A model generated the notes under the pieces. It made no database searches and was not told the origin of the DNA. It was given only the letters and a program-made list of their open reading frames with translations. This document shows, in pieces, positions 20,483-30,544 of a stretch of 64,000 bases of DNA (position 1 is the first letter of the stretch; the number at the start of each line of letters is the position of its first letter). The stretch comes from Chitinophagaceae bacterium (GTDB lineage Bacteria > Bacteroidota > Bacteroidia > Chitinophagales > Chitinophagaceae), in assembly GCA_016721085.1 (NCBI GenBank), contig JADKJI010000017.1:15087-79086 (forward strand). The letters are read 5' to 3'. Position numbers and translations under genes: made by a program.

Positions 20483-21410
20483 CTAGTTTTTGCCTGATTG
20501 GCTGGTGCAGTTTTGGGTGAGTTCCCTGAATATGGCTTCCAGACTACTGCCACCTGACTTTGGAGTGATACTATATTAAGGTTATGGTGAAGACTTAATT
20601 CCAGTATTTTCCTTCTGAGTCCGTCGGCATCAGCAGTCACAAATTTCCAGGTGGTTTCATTGATTCTTGCTACCGCATCCATCCCTTCAAATAATGCTGG
20701 GGGAAACGGTTTCTTTCAATTCCAGAATCAATTGGTTGGTAGCCTTATTGTGTAGAAGGTTGTCAAGGGTGCTATCGGCCACCAGGTTTCCTTTATTGAT
20801 GATGATTACTCTGTTGCAAAATGGCTTCAACTTCCTGTAATATATGAGAGGAGAAGAGCACCGTCTTGTTCTTTCCTAACTGACGCATCACTTCCCTGAT
20901 CTCAATAATCTGGTTCGGGTCTAATCCGGTAGTAGGTTCATCAAGTATCAAAACTTCAGGGTCATGTATCAATGCGGCCGCTAACCCAACCCGCTGTTTA
21001 TATCCTTTTGAAAGTTGCCCAATTTTCTTATTTGATTCAGGGGTCAATCCAACTTGTTCAATAGCTTTTTGTACTGCTGCTTTGCGGTCTTTCATTCCGT
21101 GAACATCTGCAATAAAGTCCAGATATTCCCGTACATACATATCATAGTAGAGCGAATTCGATTCTGGCAGATAACGGATCTTTTTCTTTGGCGGTAAGTG
21201 GGTCGAGGCTTACCACATCAGTATCGCATGCCCGGGCATTACCACCATCTGCTGTAAGATATCCGGTATGATTTTCATAGTGGTTGATTTGCCGGCACCA
21301 TTGGGTCCGAGAAAACCAACAATCTCTCCTTTATTAACCTGAAAGGAGATATCATTCACGGCTTTTTGGGTGCCATAGATCTTGCTTAGGGAAGTAACTG
21401 CTATAGACAT
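20483..21410 (-). CDS. gldA: Gliding motility-associated ABC transporter ATP-binding protein GldA, frameshifted
   Basis: Start ATG at 21410: MSIAVTSLSKIYGTQKAVND, then Walker A GPNGAGKSTT. After frame changes near 21250-21150 the signature LSKGYKQRVGLAAALIHDP, Walker B VLILDEPTTGLDP and switch SSHILQEVEAI follow; after another change the C-terminal domain (MDAVARINETTWKFV, HHNLNIVSLQ) continues and a last frame ends GGSSLEAIFRELTQN at a TAG, 20483-20485. The resemblance is to the Bacteroidota GldA subfamily, which works with GldF and GldG; those partners are not in this window. At least four indels are needed, in keeping with the poor quality of this stretch. Confidence 0.85.
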
Positions 21411-21898
21411 GGTGCAAACCTACGAATTTATATTGCAGGCACTTATTTTCATGTTTCAAATTAGTTTGCTAAAAGGCAAAATCAATAGCTCATATTAAAA
21501 ACACTTCATACAAGATTATCCAGACAAATCTAGAGATAGTCCCTCTTATACTATCGACGTGAATTATTGAGGGATTAGTCCAAAATTATGGGAGTATTAA
21601 AATGGGGAGATTTATGCTATTTGCATACTTCCCTTTGGATTGACACTTTTTGTAACAGGCAATTTTGAATTTAAATAATAGGCGACTTCTGTTAATAAAA
21701 TCATAAAGGATAGCGAAAAAAATAATAAAGTAATAAATATTATAATGTGTTAATTATTAAATATCAATTATTAGAGATTTTATTTTTGATAAATTCAACC
21801 ACTTTTTGAGTTTAGTGCAATTGTATTTAGGAAAGGCGGCGGATACTTTTTGTAATTCTATTGTATTTAAAAAGAAACGACTATTTTTGAACGCATTC
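21411..21898. other. Long AT-rich intergenic region upstream of the inorganic-carbon operon
   Basis: About 490 bases without a supported gene between gldA (-) and the operon starting at 21899 (+). It is very AT-rich, especially 21690-21800, and should contain the operon promoter and any CO2-responsive control. I could not identify a convincing -7/-33 pair. Confidence 0.4.
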
Positions 21899-22204
21899 AT
21901 GAAAATGATAAAGACCATACTTGTATTTGTATTGACAGCCAGTTTTTTACTGGAGGATATCCTTGTATTAATGGTTCCTGTTGATCAGATCATTTTCTGT
22001 CAGGAAGAAGATGGGAAAGTTGGAGATGTAGATAATAATGATGAGAAAAAGGAAAACATTAGTAAGGACGAATTAAGGAATTTTTATAGAACTGTTAGTG
22101 TATTTACAGAGTTTACTGTGTTGACATCTCTGAAATCATCAAGGGAAAAGATTTATGATGAGCATTTTGTTGAAATTTACACTCCCCCTCCCGATTTAGC
22201 TTAA
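21899..22204 (+). CDS. Small exported or membrane-anchored protein of unknown function at the head of the inorganic-carbon operon
   Basis: 101 residues from the ATG at 21899. It starts with a hydrophobic segment (MIKTILVFVLTASFLLEDIL) that can act as a signal peptide or anchor, followed by an acidic stretch (EEDGKVGDVDNNDEKKEN) and a C-terminal part ending EIYTPPPDLA. No family is recognised. It is transcribed in the same direction and ends 105 bases before the carbonic anhydrase gene, so it may be part of that operon. A longer frame begins at 21806 but its extra residues do not look like protein. Confidence 0.55.
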   Translation: MKMIKTILVFVLTASFLLEDILVLMVPVDQIIFCQEEDGKVGDVDNNDEKKENISKDELRNFYRTVSVFTEFTVLTSLKSSREKIYDEHFVEIYTPPPDLA

Positions 22205-22309
22205 GCACTTATTATTTTATTGTCATTTATATAAATCAGGCTGTTTCATAGACCTGCTTTATTTATTATCTACATGTTAGTATTCGTCAGTCTATAAAAA
22301 AACAAAATC

Positions 22310-22945
22310 ATGTTTCAAAAAATTGTTTGAAGGGAATCGGAAATGGGTAAATGAGATTACTGAAAAAGACCCTCTTTTTTTTGAAAAATTAGCGAAGGGA
22401 CAAAAGCCACCAGTATTATGGATTGGTTGTTCGGATAGTCGTGTTCCTGCCAATGAGATTACAGGCACATTACCGGGAGAAATATTTGTTCATCGGAACA
22501 TTGCAAACATGGTCATACATACAGATATGAGTATGTTGAGTGTGCTGGATTATGCAGTTAATATTCTTGAAGTAACGGATGTGATAGTATGTGGTCACTA
22601 TGGTTGCGGTGGTGTATTAGCGGCAATGGATACAAAGCCATTGGGCATAGTTGAAAACTGGCTTAGGCATATCAAGGATGTATATCGTTTACACCAAAGA
22701 GAACTAGATGCCATTAAGAATATAGAAGCAAGGGGTAATAGGTTAGTGGAATTAAATGTAATTGAGCAGGTATTTGATCTTACAAAAACGTCAATTATTC
22801 AAGCTGCCTGGGCAAATAATAAAACGCTAGCGGTTCATGGAATAGTTTATGATTTGAAGAATGGAATATTAATGATTTGGATGCAACAGTTACAAATGCA
22901 GATGAGTTGCCAAAATTCTACAAGGTTGATGTAAAGAAAAAATAA
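22310..22945 (+). CDS. can: Beta-class carbonic anhydrase, two frameshifts
   Basis: The zinc site of beta-carbonic anhydrases is present: CSDSRVPANEI (Cys and the Asp/Arg dyad) and HYGCGGV (His and Cys), separated by about 55 residues including FVHRNIANMV. The enzyme interconverts CO2 and bicarbonate. ATG at 22310 opens MFQK; the frame shifts within the first codons to FEGNRKWVNEITEKDPLFFE, and near 22870 to a frame giving NDLDATVTNADELPKFYKVD, ending at 22945. Total about 211 residues, the usual length. It is 27 bases before the SulP gene, which strongly suggests a role in supplying or using bicarbonate moved by that transporter. Confidence 0.9.
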
Positions 22946-22972
22946 AAAAGGACAGAAAGAAAAAAAAAGGGT

Positions 22973-24432
22973 ATGAATAAAAAGGGAATATTTAGTGAAA
23001 TCAAGAATGATCTTTCCAGCCAGTATTGTAGTTTTTTTGTAGCACTTCCTTTATGCTTAGGTGTTGCATTAGCATCTGGAGCACCATTGTTTTCGGGTAT
23101 TATTGCGGGTATAGTTGGTGGTATTGTAGTGGGAATGGCAAGTGGCTCTGCACTCGGTGTAAGTGGACCTGCTGCAGGATTAGCCGTAATTGTTCTTACT
23201 GCAATCAATACCACGTTTGGAGGTTCATATGAAACATTCTTACTGGCTGTTGTATTATCAGGTCTTATTCAGTTGATTTTAGGTTTTCTGAAAGCAGGTT
23301 TTATTGGATATTTCTTCCCTTCTTCAGTGATTAATGGAATGCTAACCGGAATAGGGTTGCTTATAATACTTAAACAGATACCCCATGCATTAGGATGGGA
23401 TAAAGATGTGGAAGGAGGTGATTCTTTCATTCAATTAGATGGTGAAAACACATTCTCTGAGATAGGGAAAGCCATAACTTTCGTCACCCCTGGGGCGGTG
23501 CTTATTGCGGCTATTTCTTTAGCCATTTTGATACTTTGGGATAAAGTATTGTCAAAGAAACATAAAGTGTTCCAATTATTACAAGGACCTATTGTAGTAG
23601 TGGTTCTTGGTATTGTTATGAACCTGCTTTATAAGAATGGTGTTTTGAACTTTTCATTAGAGGCTGATCAATTGGTGCAATTGCCTGTTGCCAAGCGATT
23701 TGAAAGGATTTATTGGTCAGTTTACTTTTCCTGATTTTAAAGCTTTTTCAAATCTTGCCGTATATAAGGTAGCTTTTGTAATAGCAATAGTTGGTAGTCT
23801 TGAAACACTTTTAAGTGTGGAAGCTACTGATAAATTAGACCCATCAAAAAGAGTGACACCTACTAATAGAGAGCTAAAGGCGCAAGGATTGGGAAATATG
23901 ATTTCAGGATTAGTTGGTGGATTGCCTGTAACGCAGGTAATTGTTAGAAGCTCTGCAAATATTTCCTTTGGAGGTAAAACGAAGTTATCTGCAATTATGC
24001 ATGGAGTCTTTCTTTTGATTTGTGCGATTACGATTTCTAAGGTTTTGAATTTGATTCCTTTGGCGAGCTTGGCCGCTATCCTTTTAATGGTTGGTTATAA
24101 ATTGGCAAAGCCTTCCATATTCAGTAAAATGTATCGGTTAGGATGGGAACAATTTATACCTTTTGTAGCCACAGTTGTAGCAATAATCGCAACAGATTTG
24201 CTTAAAGGGATAACAATAGGATTACTTTTTGGTCTCTTCTATACATTACGTCATTCATATCGAAATTCTCATCATATGAAAGATGTAATTACAACAAAGG
24301 AAGGTCATGAAATTCACCACATAGTACTTGCTGTGCTTATGACGTTGTTGAATTTATTCAGGATTATAAAAAAATGCGTTGACAAAAGACATTGTTGTAG
24401 AAACAGTGAAGTTTATTGAACCCATTAAATAA
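22973..24432 (+). CDS. SulP-family (SLC26-like) inorganic anion/bicarbonate transporter, frameshifted, STAS domain incomplete
   Basis: Multi-pass membrane protein with the SulP core: GVSGPAAGLAVIVLTAI, FFPSSVINGMLTGIGLLIIL and, after a frame change near 23700, ESLETLLSVEATDKLDP-like (GSLETLLSVEATDKLDPS) and GLPVTQVIVRSSANISFGGK. A HEIHHIVLA segment marks the start of the cytoplasmic STAS domain, but the text then jumps to AYDVVEFIQDYKKN and ALTKDIVVETVKFIEPIK in other frames, so part of STAS (roughly 40 residues) is missing from the sequence. The family moves sulfate, bicarbonate or other anions; the carbonic anhydrase next to it favours bicarbonate. Ends at 24432, six bases before dabA. Confidence 0.88.
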
Positions 24433-24438
24433 GTAATT

Positions 24439-27043
24439 ATGGCAAGAAAGATAATTCAACAGAAAAAACTGAGAATATCCAAAATAAGAATGGGCACTCA
24501 GTACTGACACATGGACATATAAATGTGTCAGATGGGTTTAACATTGATAATGTGCTTCATCACATCAAGCATTATCTTCCTAGTCAAACCCCGTTGAAGG
24601 ATTTTATACACCATAATTCTCTTCATGCCTTTCAGGATAAGCTTTTTTATGAAGGCATTTTTACTGCAGCTACTATTTTTGGATATCAGGTAACGCTTGA
24701 GCTTAAGGATTATCGTCAGCTATATTCAGAGGGGCGAATAAGGAAGGATGTAGTTAAAGAAATTGTTGAAAAAAGAAAAGGTGTCATTTCAGCTGATTTC
24801 TGGAAGTCGTGCATGTTGGAAAAAAAGTACGATTGTCATCTCGCTCCTCGTATCGGTTGGCTTCGCTCACATTGGAATACAAGACTGAATTTCGATATAG
24901 ATAATAAAGTACAACCACTTTTATTCAGGATACTCAGCAGCTATTTGGATCAGGGAATTGCAATTCAAAAATTTCCACTGAATGAAAAGGGATTTCTGGC
25001 TTCTATTAGAGACTTACAGAAAAATAGTGGGGAGGGATTTTTTAAAACTAAAAGGGCAAAGGACTTATTGTTAAATGAGGATATTGGAGTGTATGAACTT
25101 TATGATCCTTGTTGGAAATGAATCGGCTTTCGAGCACTATCTATTTGACCAACAGTTTTCACATAGAGGTTGGTCTGGTATGGTAGCTACTTTGGAAGCC
25201 AAGCCAGATTCTTTACTTGATAAAAGAAGAATCTCTTTGTACGATGTAGTTGTTTTAGAATTGTTACTGGAAATTGACGCCTTGGATTTTTATTTTAAAA
25301 ACCGTTGGAATCCATTGACAATTGGATTGCCAATTAACTCTTATAACCTTTTGCTCCTGTTCAAAAAGGCGAAGTGATGGAAGTTCTTTCTCTTTGGCAG
25401 GATGCTTTTGAATGGAGCTATTATGATGATGTGCTTTCCGGACTTTCAAAAGGCAATCTGATTAAGGCAACCGATCCTGTAGGTACTAGCTTTCAGGCTA
25501 TGTTCTGTATAGATGAAAGGGAATGCTCTTTAAGAAGACATATTGAATCAATAGATCCAAAATGCGAAACATTTGGATCTCCGGGTTTTTTTGGTGTTGA
25601 GTTTTTCTTCAAGCCTGAACATGGAAAATTCACTGATAAACTTTGCCCAGCTCCAGTACAACCCGCATATCTAATAAAAGAGATCAATACCAGTAAACAC
25701 CTGGAGAAGGATATATTATTTGATAAGCAATCTTATCATCCGGAAAAGGTTGGCTATACTCTCTTGGCATTGTTTTTGGGCAGGTATTACGTTGGTGAAA
25801 AATCTCTTTTTCCCAAAAATGAGCCCCGCTATTTCAAATGCTTTTGGGCATATGGATGCTAATGGTAGCCTTACTATTGATAGTAATGATAAAATGATTC
25901 TGGAAGATTCATTGAGGGTCGGTTTTTCAACTGAAGACATGGCCAATAGGGTAGAAAAATTATTGAGAAGCATTGGACTGGTTAGTGAATTTGCTCCATT
26001 GGTTTATGCTGTAGCACATGGTAGCAGCAGTGCCAACAACCCTCATCACGGGGCACATGATTGTGGGGCATGTAGTGGTAGACCAGGGTCCATAAATGCA
26101 AGGGTATTCGCTGCCATGGCCAATAATGAGAAAGTAAGAAGCTTGCTGAACGAAAGGGGGATTAAAATTCCAGATTCAACTTTTTTTGTTGGAGGTATGC
26201 ATGATACGGCAAGCGATATGATTGAATTTTCAGATGTCGCCTATATTCCGGAATTACTAAAGGATCTGCATAAATCAAATGTGATTAAGTTTGAGCAAGC
26301 GCTAAATAAAAATGCAAAAGAACGTTCAAGGCGATTTGCTTCTATAAATTCAAAAGATGTATTAGGTAATATAAGGAAGGCTATAAATAATCGTTCAGTT
26401 TCCTTTTTTGAACCAAGACCAGAATTGGGACATGGTACAAATTCGGTATGTATGGTTGGCCGTAGGGATATATCAAAGCATTTATTCCTAGATAGGAGAG
26501 CTTTTTTAAATTCTTATGATTACAGGACAGATCCTGAAGGAAAAATCCTTGTTGATGTACTTAAGCCTATCGGTCCCGTTTGTGGTGGAATAAATCTTGA
26601 GTACTATTTTTCGAGAGTAGATAATCATAAACTGGGTGCTGGTACAAAATTGCCGCATAATGTAGTTGGATTAATCGGTGTCTCTAATGGATGTGATGGA
26701 GATTTACGACCGGGGCTTCCAGTTCAAATGATTGAAGTGCACGATCCGGTTAGGCTGCTTGTTGTAGTTGAACACCGTCCGGAAATTGTATTAAAGTGTA
26801 TCCAATCAAATAGTGCAATGTACGAATGGTTTATAAACGAGTGGGTTCACTTAATAGCGTTTGACCCAATTGAAGAAGTTCTTCCTTTATAAAAACGGGC
26901 AAGTCACAGAAGATATTCCTTTGAGAAATCATTTAGGAATACTTGAAAATAGCGAGCTGCTTTTTGAAAATGCAAGCTTGATGGATTCGGCCCATATTGC
27001 GGACGCTACAAAGGAAAATCTACCAGTATTTGTTCTCAATTAA
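24439..27043 (+). CDS. dabA: DabA (DUF2309/YbcC-like) subunit of a proton-driven inorganic carbon accumulation complex, several frameshifts
   Basis: The product is recovered from five consecutive frames (breaks near 24465, 25115, 25370, 25790 and 26870). Segments: LKDFIHHNSLHAF near the N-terminus, AMFCIDERECSLRRHIE (zinc-site Cys and Asp), VYAVAHGSSSANNPHHGAHDCGACSGRPG (zinc-site His and Cys, shown here only in part as AHDCGACSGRPG), and the C-terminal GTKLPHNVVGLIGVSNG and DLRPGLPVQMIEVHDP. DabA resembles a beta-carbonic anhydrase zinc site and works with the membrane subunit DabB to convert and trap CO2 as bicarbonate. The stretch between ALFLGRYYVG and KNLFFPKMSPAISNAF may also lack residues. 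dabB starts eight bases later. Confidence 0.92.
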
Positions 27044-27051
27044 ACAGCAGT

Positions 27052-28915
27052 ATGACCCCATTATTGCACTATTTTATTTTATTGCCATTAGTAGCTTTTC
27101 TTATCGGACTAATTATTCCTGGTTCAAAGGAAAAGCACATTGCTTTTAGTACCATAATTTTTTAGTAGTGCCCATTTGCTATTGTTGCTCACATTTATGT
27201 CGTTGTGGGTATATAATAGTTTTCCAATAGTTGATGAAAAATCCCTTGTTTTTATAAAAGCAGATGATATTGAAATTTTTCTTGACTTTTATTTTGATAG
27301 AATTACTTGTGTGTTTGCTTTAATTGGGTCTATCCTAATGCTACTTGTTTCAATTTTCAGCAGATTCTACCTGCATCGAGCAAGGGTATAAAGGTTCTTT
27401 TCCATGATTCAGCTTTTTTTCCTTGGCTATAACCTTATTATTTTTTCAGGTAATTATGAATCCTTATTTATAGGTTGGGAGTTTATAGGTATCGCTTCTT
27501 TTCTGTTGATCTCTTTTTATAGGGACAGGTATCTTCCAGTGCGAAATTCCATAAAGGTGATCTCTATTTACAGGTTAGGTGATATAGCATTGATTTTGGC
27601 TATGTGGATGAGTCATCATATATGGCATGAGAATATTGTTTTTGCAAAGTTTAATGATCCTTCATTACTCTCTTCACATTTATCAGAACACTATCCTTCT
27701 GCCCTTTTTATTATGTTTATGGTAGTGCTGGCTGCAATGATTAAATCGGGTCAGTTTCCATTCAGTTCCTGGTTGCCCCGGGCTATGGAAGGTCCAACTA
27801 CATCAAGCGGCCTTTTTTATGGCGCATTATCTTCACATAGGTGTTTTCCTTTTGCTTCGTACAGCGAAGTATTGGGAAACAATGCCAGAAATTAAATTCA
27901 CCCTGATTGTGGTAGGCATCCTTACAATTATTGTGGCGGCATCGATAACTCAGGTGCAATCAACAATAAAAAGCCAGATCGCTTATTCGTCAATCACACA
28001 GATGGGTATTATTTTCCTTGAAATTGCATTAGGCTGGCATGCACGCTTTTACTTCATTTTGCTGGTAATGCTTTACTGCGTACTTATCAATTACTTGTTT
28101 CACCAGCAGTTCTGAACTACCTGGTACACGACCAGTTTATAATTATGATCCATCTGAGCCGGTCAAAACGAATCTTGGCTTTAAGAAACTTAGGAGCACT
28201 CTTTATGTATTAGGCATAAAGAATGGAATTTAGACTTCTTTCAGTATCGATATCTGTGGTCGCCTTTTAAGTGGATTGGAAAAAATCGGGATTTCTTGGG
28301 AACAGGAAGGCATTACCTTTTGTATTGGCAATATTCTTATGTGGTATCGGAATCCATTTTTTTAGAGATGAATGGCCTCCAATTATACCAGTATTTGCAG
28401 CGCCTGTTATTGCATTAACAGGTTTCCTTCTCATTTTGTCATCATTCTCAAATTCAGGAAATGCAATTTCTGCATGGGTTCATGTAGTAATGGGACAATT
28501 ATTTGTTCTATTGTCAGTTATGCTTTCAAATACAGATTTCGGATACCATTTCATTCTGCTATGGGGTAGTGGTGTGTTTATTGCTTCAATTGCAGGGTTT
28601 TGGTGCCTATGGCTTATTCAAAAAATTGATAATGATATTCTTTTGAACAGATATCATGGGTATGTTTATGAACGCCCCGTTATTGCGGTTGTTTTCTTAT
28701 TGTCTTGTCTTGCATTTGCAGGCTTTCCAATAACGCCAACATTTGTAGGTGTTGATCTTCTATTCAGCCATGTAGATAAGCAACACATTGGCTTGATTGT
28801 TTTCGTTTCACTAGCATTTCTTTTTACAGAACTAGCACTATTGAGGATTTACATCAGGATATTTCTGGGGCAGCATAAAAAAATGACACATGCTATTGCA
28901 TATAAGTCTTCCTGA
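27052..28915 (+). CDS. dabB: DabB (NuoL/MrpA-like proton-channel) membrane subunit, several frameshifts
   Basis: ATG at 27052 opens MTPLLHYFILLPLVAFLIG. Later frames give the proton-pump core: LFIGWEFIGIASFLLISFYR, KSGQFPFSSWLPRAMEGPTT (Lys and the conserved Pro/Glu of NuoL-type subunits), then IVAASITQVQSTIKSQIAYS and FAGFPITPTFVGVDLLFSH, ending at 28915. Breaks lie near 27165, 27390 (compensated), 27830, 28110 and 28220. NuoL-like subunits are normally part of respiratory complex I or Mrp antiporters; standing alone directly after DabA they are the DabB partner, which drives CO2 hydration by proton or cation flux. Confidence 0.9.
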
Positions 28916-28948
28916 ATTTTAATTCCTGTTGCTTTAAAAAATAATGGA

Positions 28949-30460
28949 CTAGTGTCTGAAATGTCTTAACCCAGTCATTACCATAGCCAATTGCTTCTCT
29001 ACACAATAGGCAATGGAGTCCTTATCCCTTACCGATCCGCCAGGTTGAATAAAAGCAGTGATTCCCGCTTCATGACCTAATTGTACACAATCATTGAAAG
29101 GAAAGAAAGCATCGCTGGCCATAACCGCCCCTTTAAGATCGAATTGGAATTGATGAGCTTTTTCAACTGCATGACGCAAGGCATCTATACGACTTGTTTG
29201 TCCACATCCCTTTCCAATCAACTGGCAGTCTTTTACCAACGCTATAGCATTTGATTTCAGGTGCTTACAAACAAGATTGGCAAATACCAGGTCCTTTTTC
29301 TCTGTTTCTGAAGAACTACGGCCACCTACTTCTTCCCATTTGTCAAAATTGCCTTTATCTGTATCCTGAATTAAAAACACCATTGAGAAGGGATTTGTAT
29401 TGCTGTGTTATTGGCAGTTTGCCCTTGCTTTGTAATAAGATGCGATTCTTCTTTGTTTTCAGAATTTCCAAAGCCGCTTCCTCATAGGCAGGCGCCAGTA
29501 ATACTTCAAAGAATATTTCATTGATGGCTTCTGCAGTGGCTTTTGTTACAGTGGCATTAGTCACTAACACGCCACCAAAAGCACTTTCCGGATCGCCGGC
29601 AAGAGCTGCCGCCCAACTGGCTTCTATAGTATTCCGGGAAGCTATTCCACATACATTAGTATGCTTGATAATAGCAAAGTTGTATCTGTGAACTCCCCGA
29701 TCAATTGTACCGCCGCATCAATATCAACAAGATTATTATAAGAGATCTCTTTCCCGTTTAATTGAGTGAAAAGGTTCTCAAGAGGACCAAAGAATTTGCC
29801 AGATTGGTGAGGATTTTCGCCATATCTCATTGTTTTAGGACCAGGAATAGATTCGAAGAAATAAGCGGCACCACCCGGATTAAAATAATGAGCAATTGCA
29901 ACATCATAATGAGCTACTGTTTCAAATGCTTTAGCTGCATATTGCTTACGTTGTTCTATAGTAGTAACACCCTTTTGTTCACGCAGTAATTGTTCAAGAC
30001 CTACATATTCGCTTTTGGCAGCCAATACTACTACATCCCTGAAATTTTTTGCAGCACCTCTTATCATTGAAGGCCCTCCGATATCGATTTTTTCAATAAT
30101 GGCTTTTTCTTCCGAAGTGCTTGCTACTGTTTCTTCAAAAGGGTATAGGTCTACAATCACCAAATCGAGTTCTGGAATATTGTATTGCTTCATTTCTTCC
30201 AAATCGGTAGCATTGTCCCTTCTTCCTAATATACCTCCAAACACTGAAGGGTGCAGGGTTTTTACTCGACCTCCTAATATAGATGGATAGGTAGTAAGGT
30301 TTTCTACAGGAACAACCGGAATCCCCAGTTTTTCAATGAATTGCTGTGTTCCACCAGTTGAATATAATGTAACTCCCAGTTCATGTAACAAACGTACTAG
30401 GGGTTCGAGGCCGTCTTTATAAAAAACTGAAATAAGTGCCGACTGAATTTTCTTATCCAT
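28949..30460 (-). CDS. purH: Bifunctional AICAR formyltransferase/IMP cyclohydrolase, frameshifted
   Basis: The N-terminal MGS-like IMP cyclohydrolase part is intact (MDKKIQSALISVFYKDGLEP, LYSTGGTQQFIEKLGIPVV, GGRVKTLHPSVFGGILGRRD, DLYPFEETVAS, IDIGGPSMIRGAAKN). The AICAR transformylase part continues after a frame change near 29680 (KHTNVCG active-site region, VTNATVTKATAEAINEIFFE) and another near 29375 (QTSRIDALRHAVEKA, VMASDAFFPFND, AFIQPGGSVRDKDSI), ending TGLRHFRH at 28949. It catalyses the last two steps of de novo purine synthesis. Full family length, about 505 residues. A consensus promoter lies 50-80 bases upstream. Confidence 0.93.
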
Positions 30461-30513
30461 ATAGTATTGTATGAACCGGTGTTTATCCGGATGGGGTTCA
30501 AAAAATGAAGGCG

Positions 30514-30544
30514 CAAAGGTAAGTTATGGCAGGTTGATTACAAA
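30514..30544 (-). promoter_or_regulatory. Promoter for purH, full Bacteroidota consensus
   Basis: Minus strand: TTTG (30541-30544), exactly 19 bases, then TACCTTTG (30514-30521). This matches the TTTG-N19-TAnnTTTG consensus of the Bacteroidota primary sigma factor. Transcription would start near 30507, giving a leader of about 45 bases. The -33 box lies in the last codons of comEC. Confidence 0.65.

Noticed and set aside
27052..28915. Respiratory complex I subunit NuoL
   Set aside because: No other nuo or mrp gene is present and the gene directly follows dabA, so DabB is the better call.
28949..30460. purH as a pseudogene
   Set aside because: All segments are present in order and length is normal; single-base indels fit the low-quality block.
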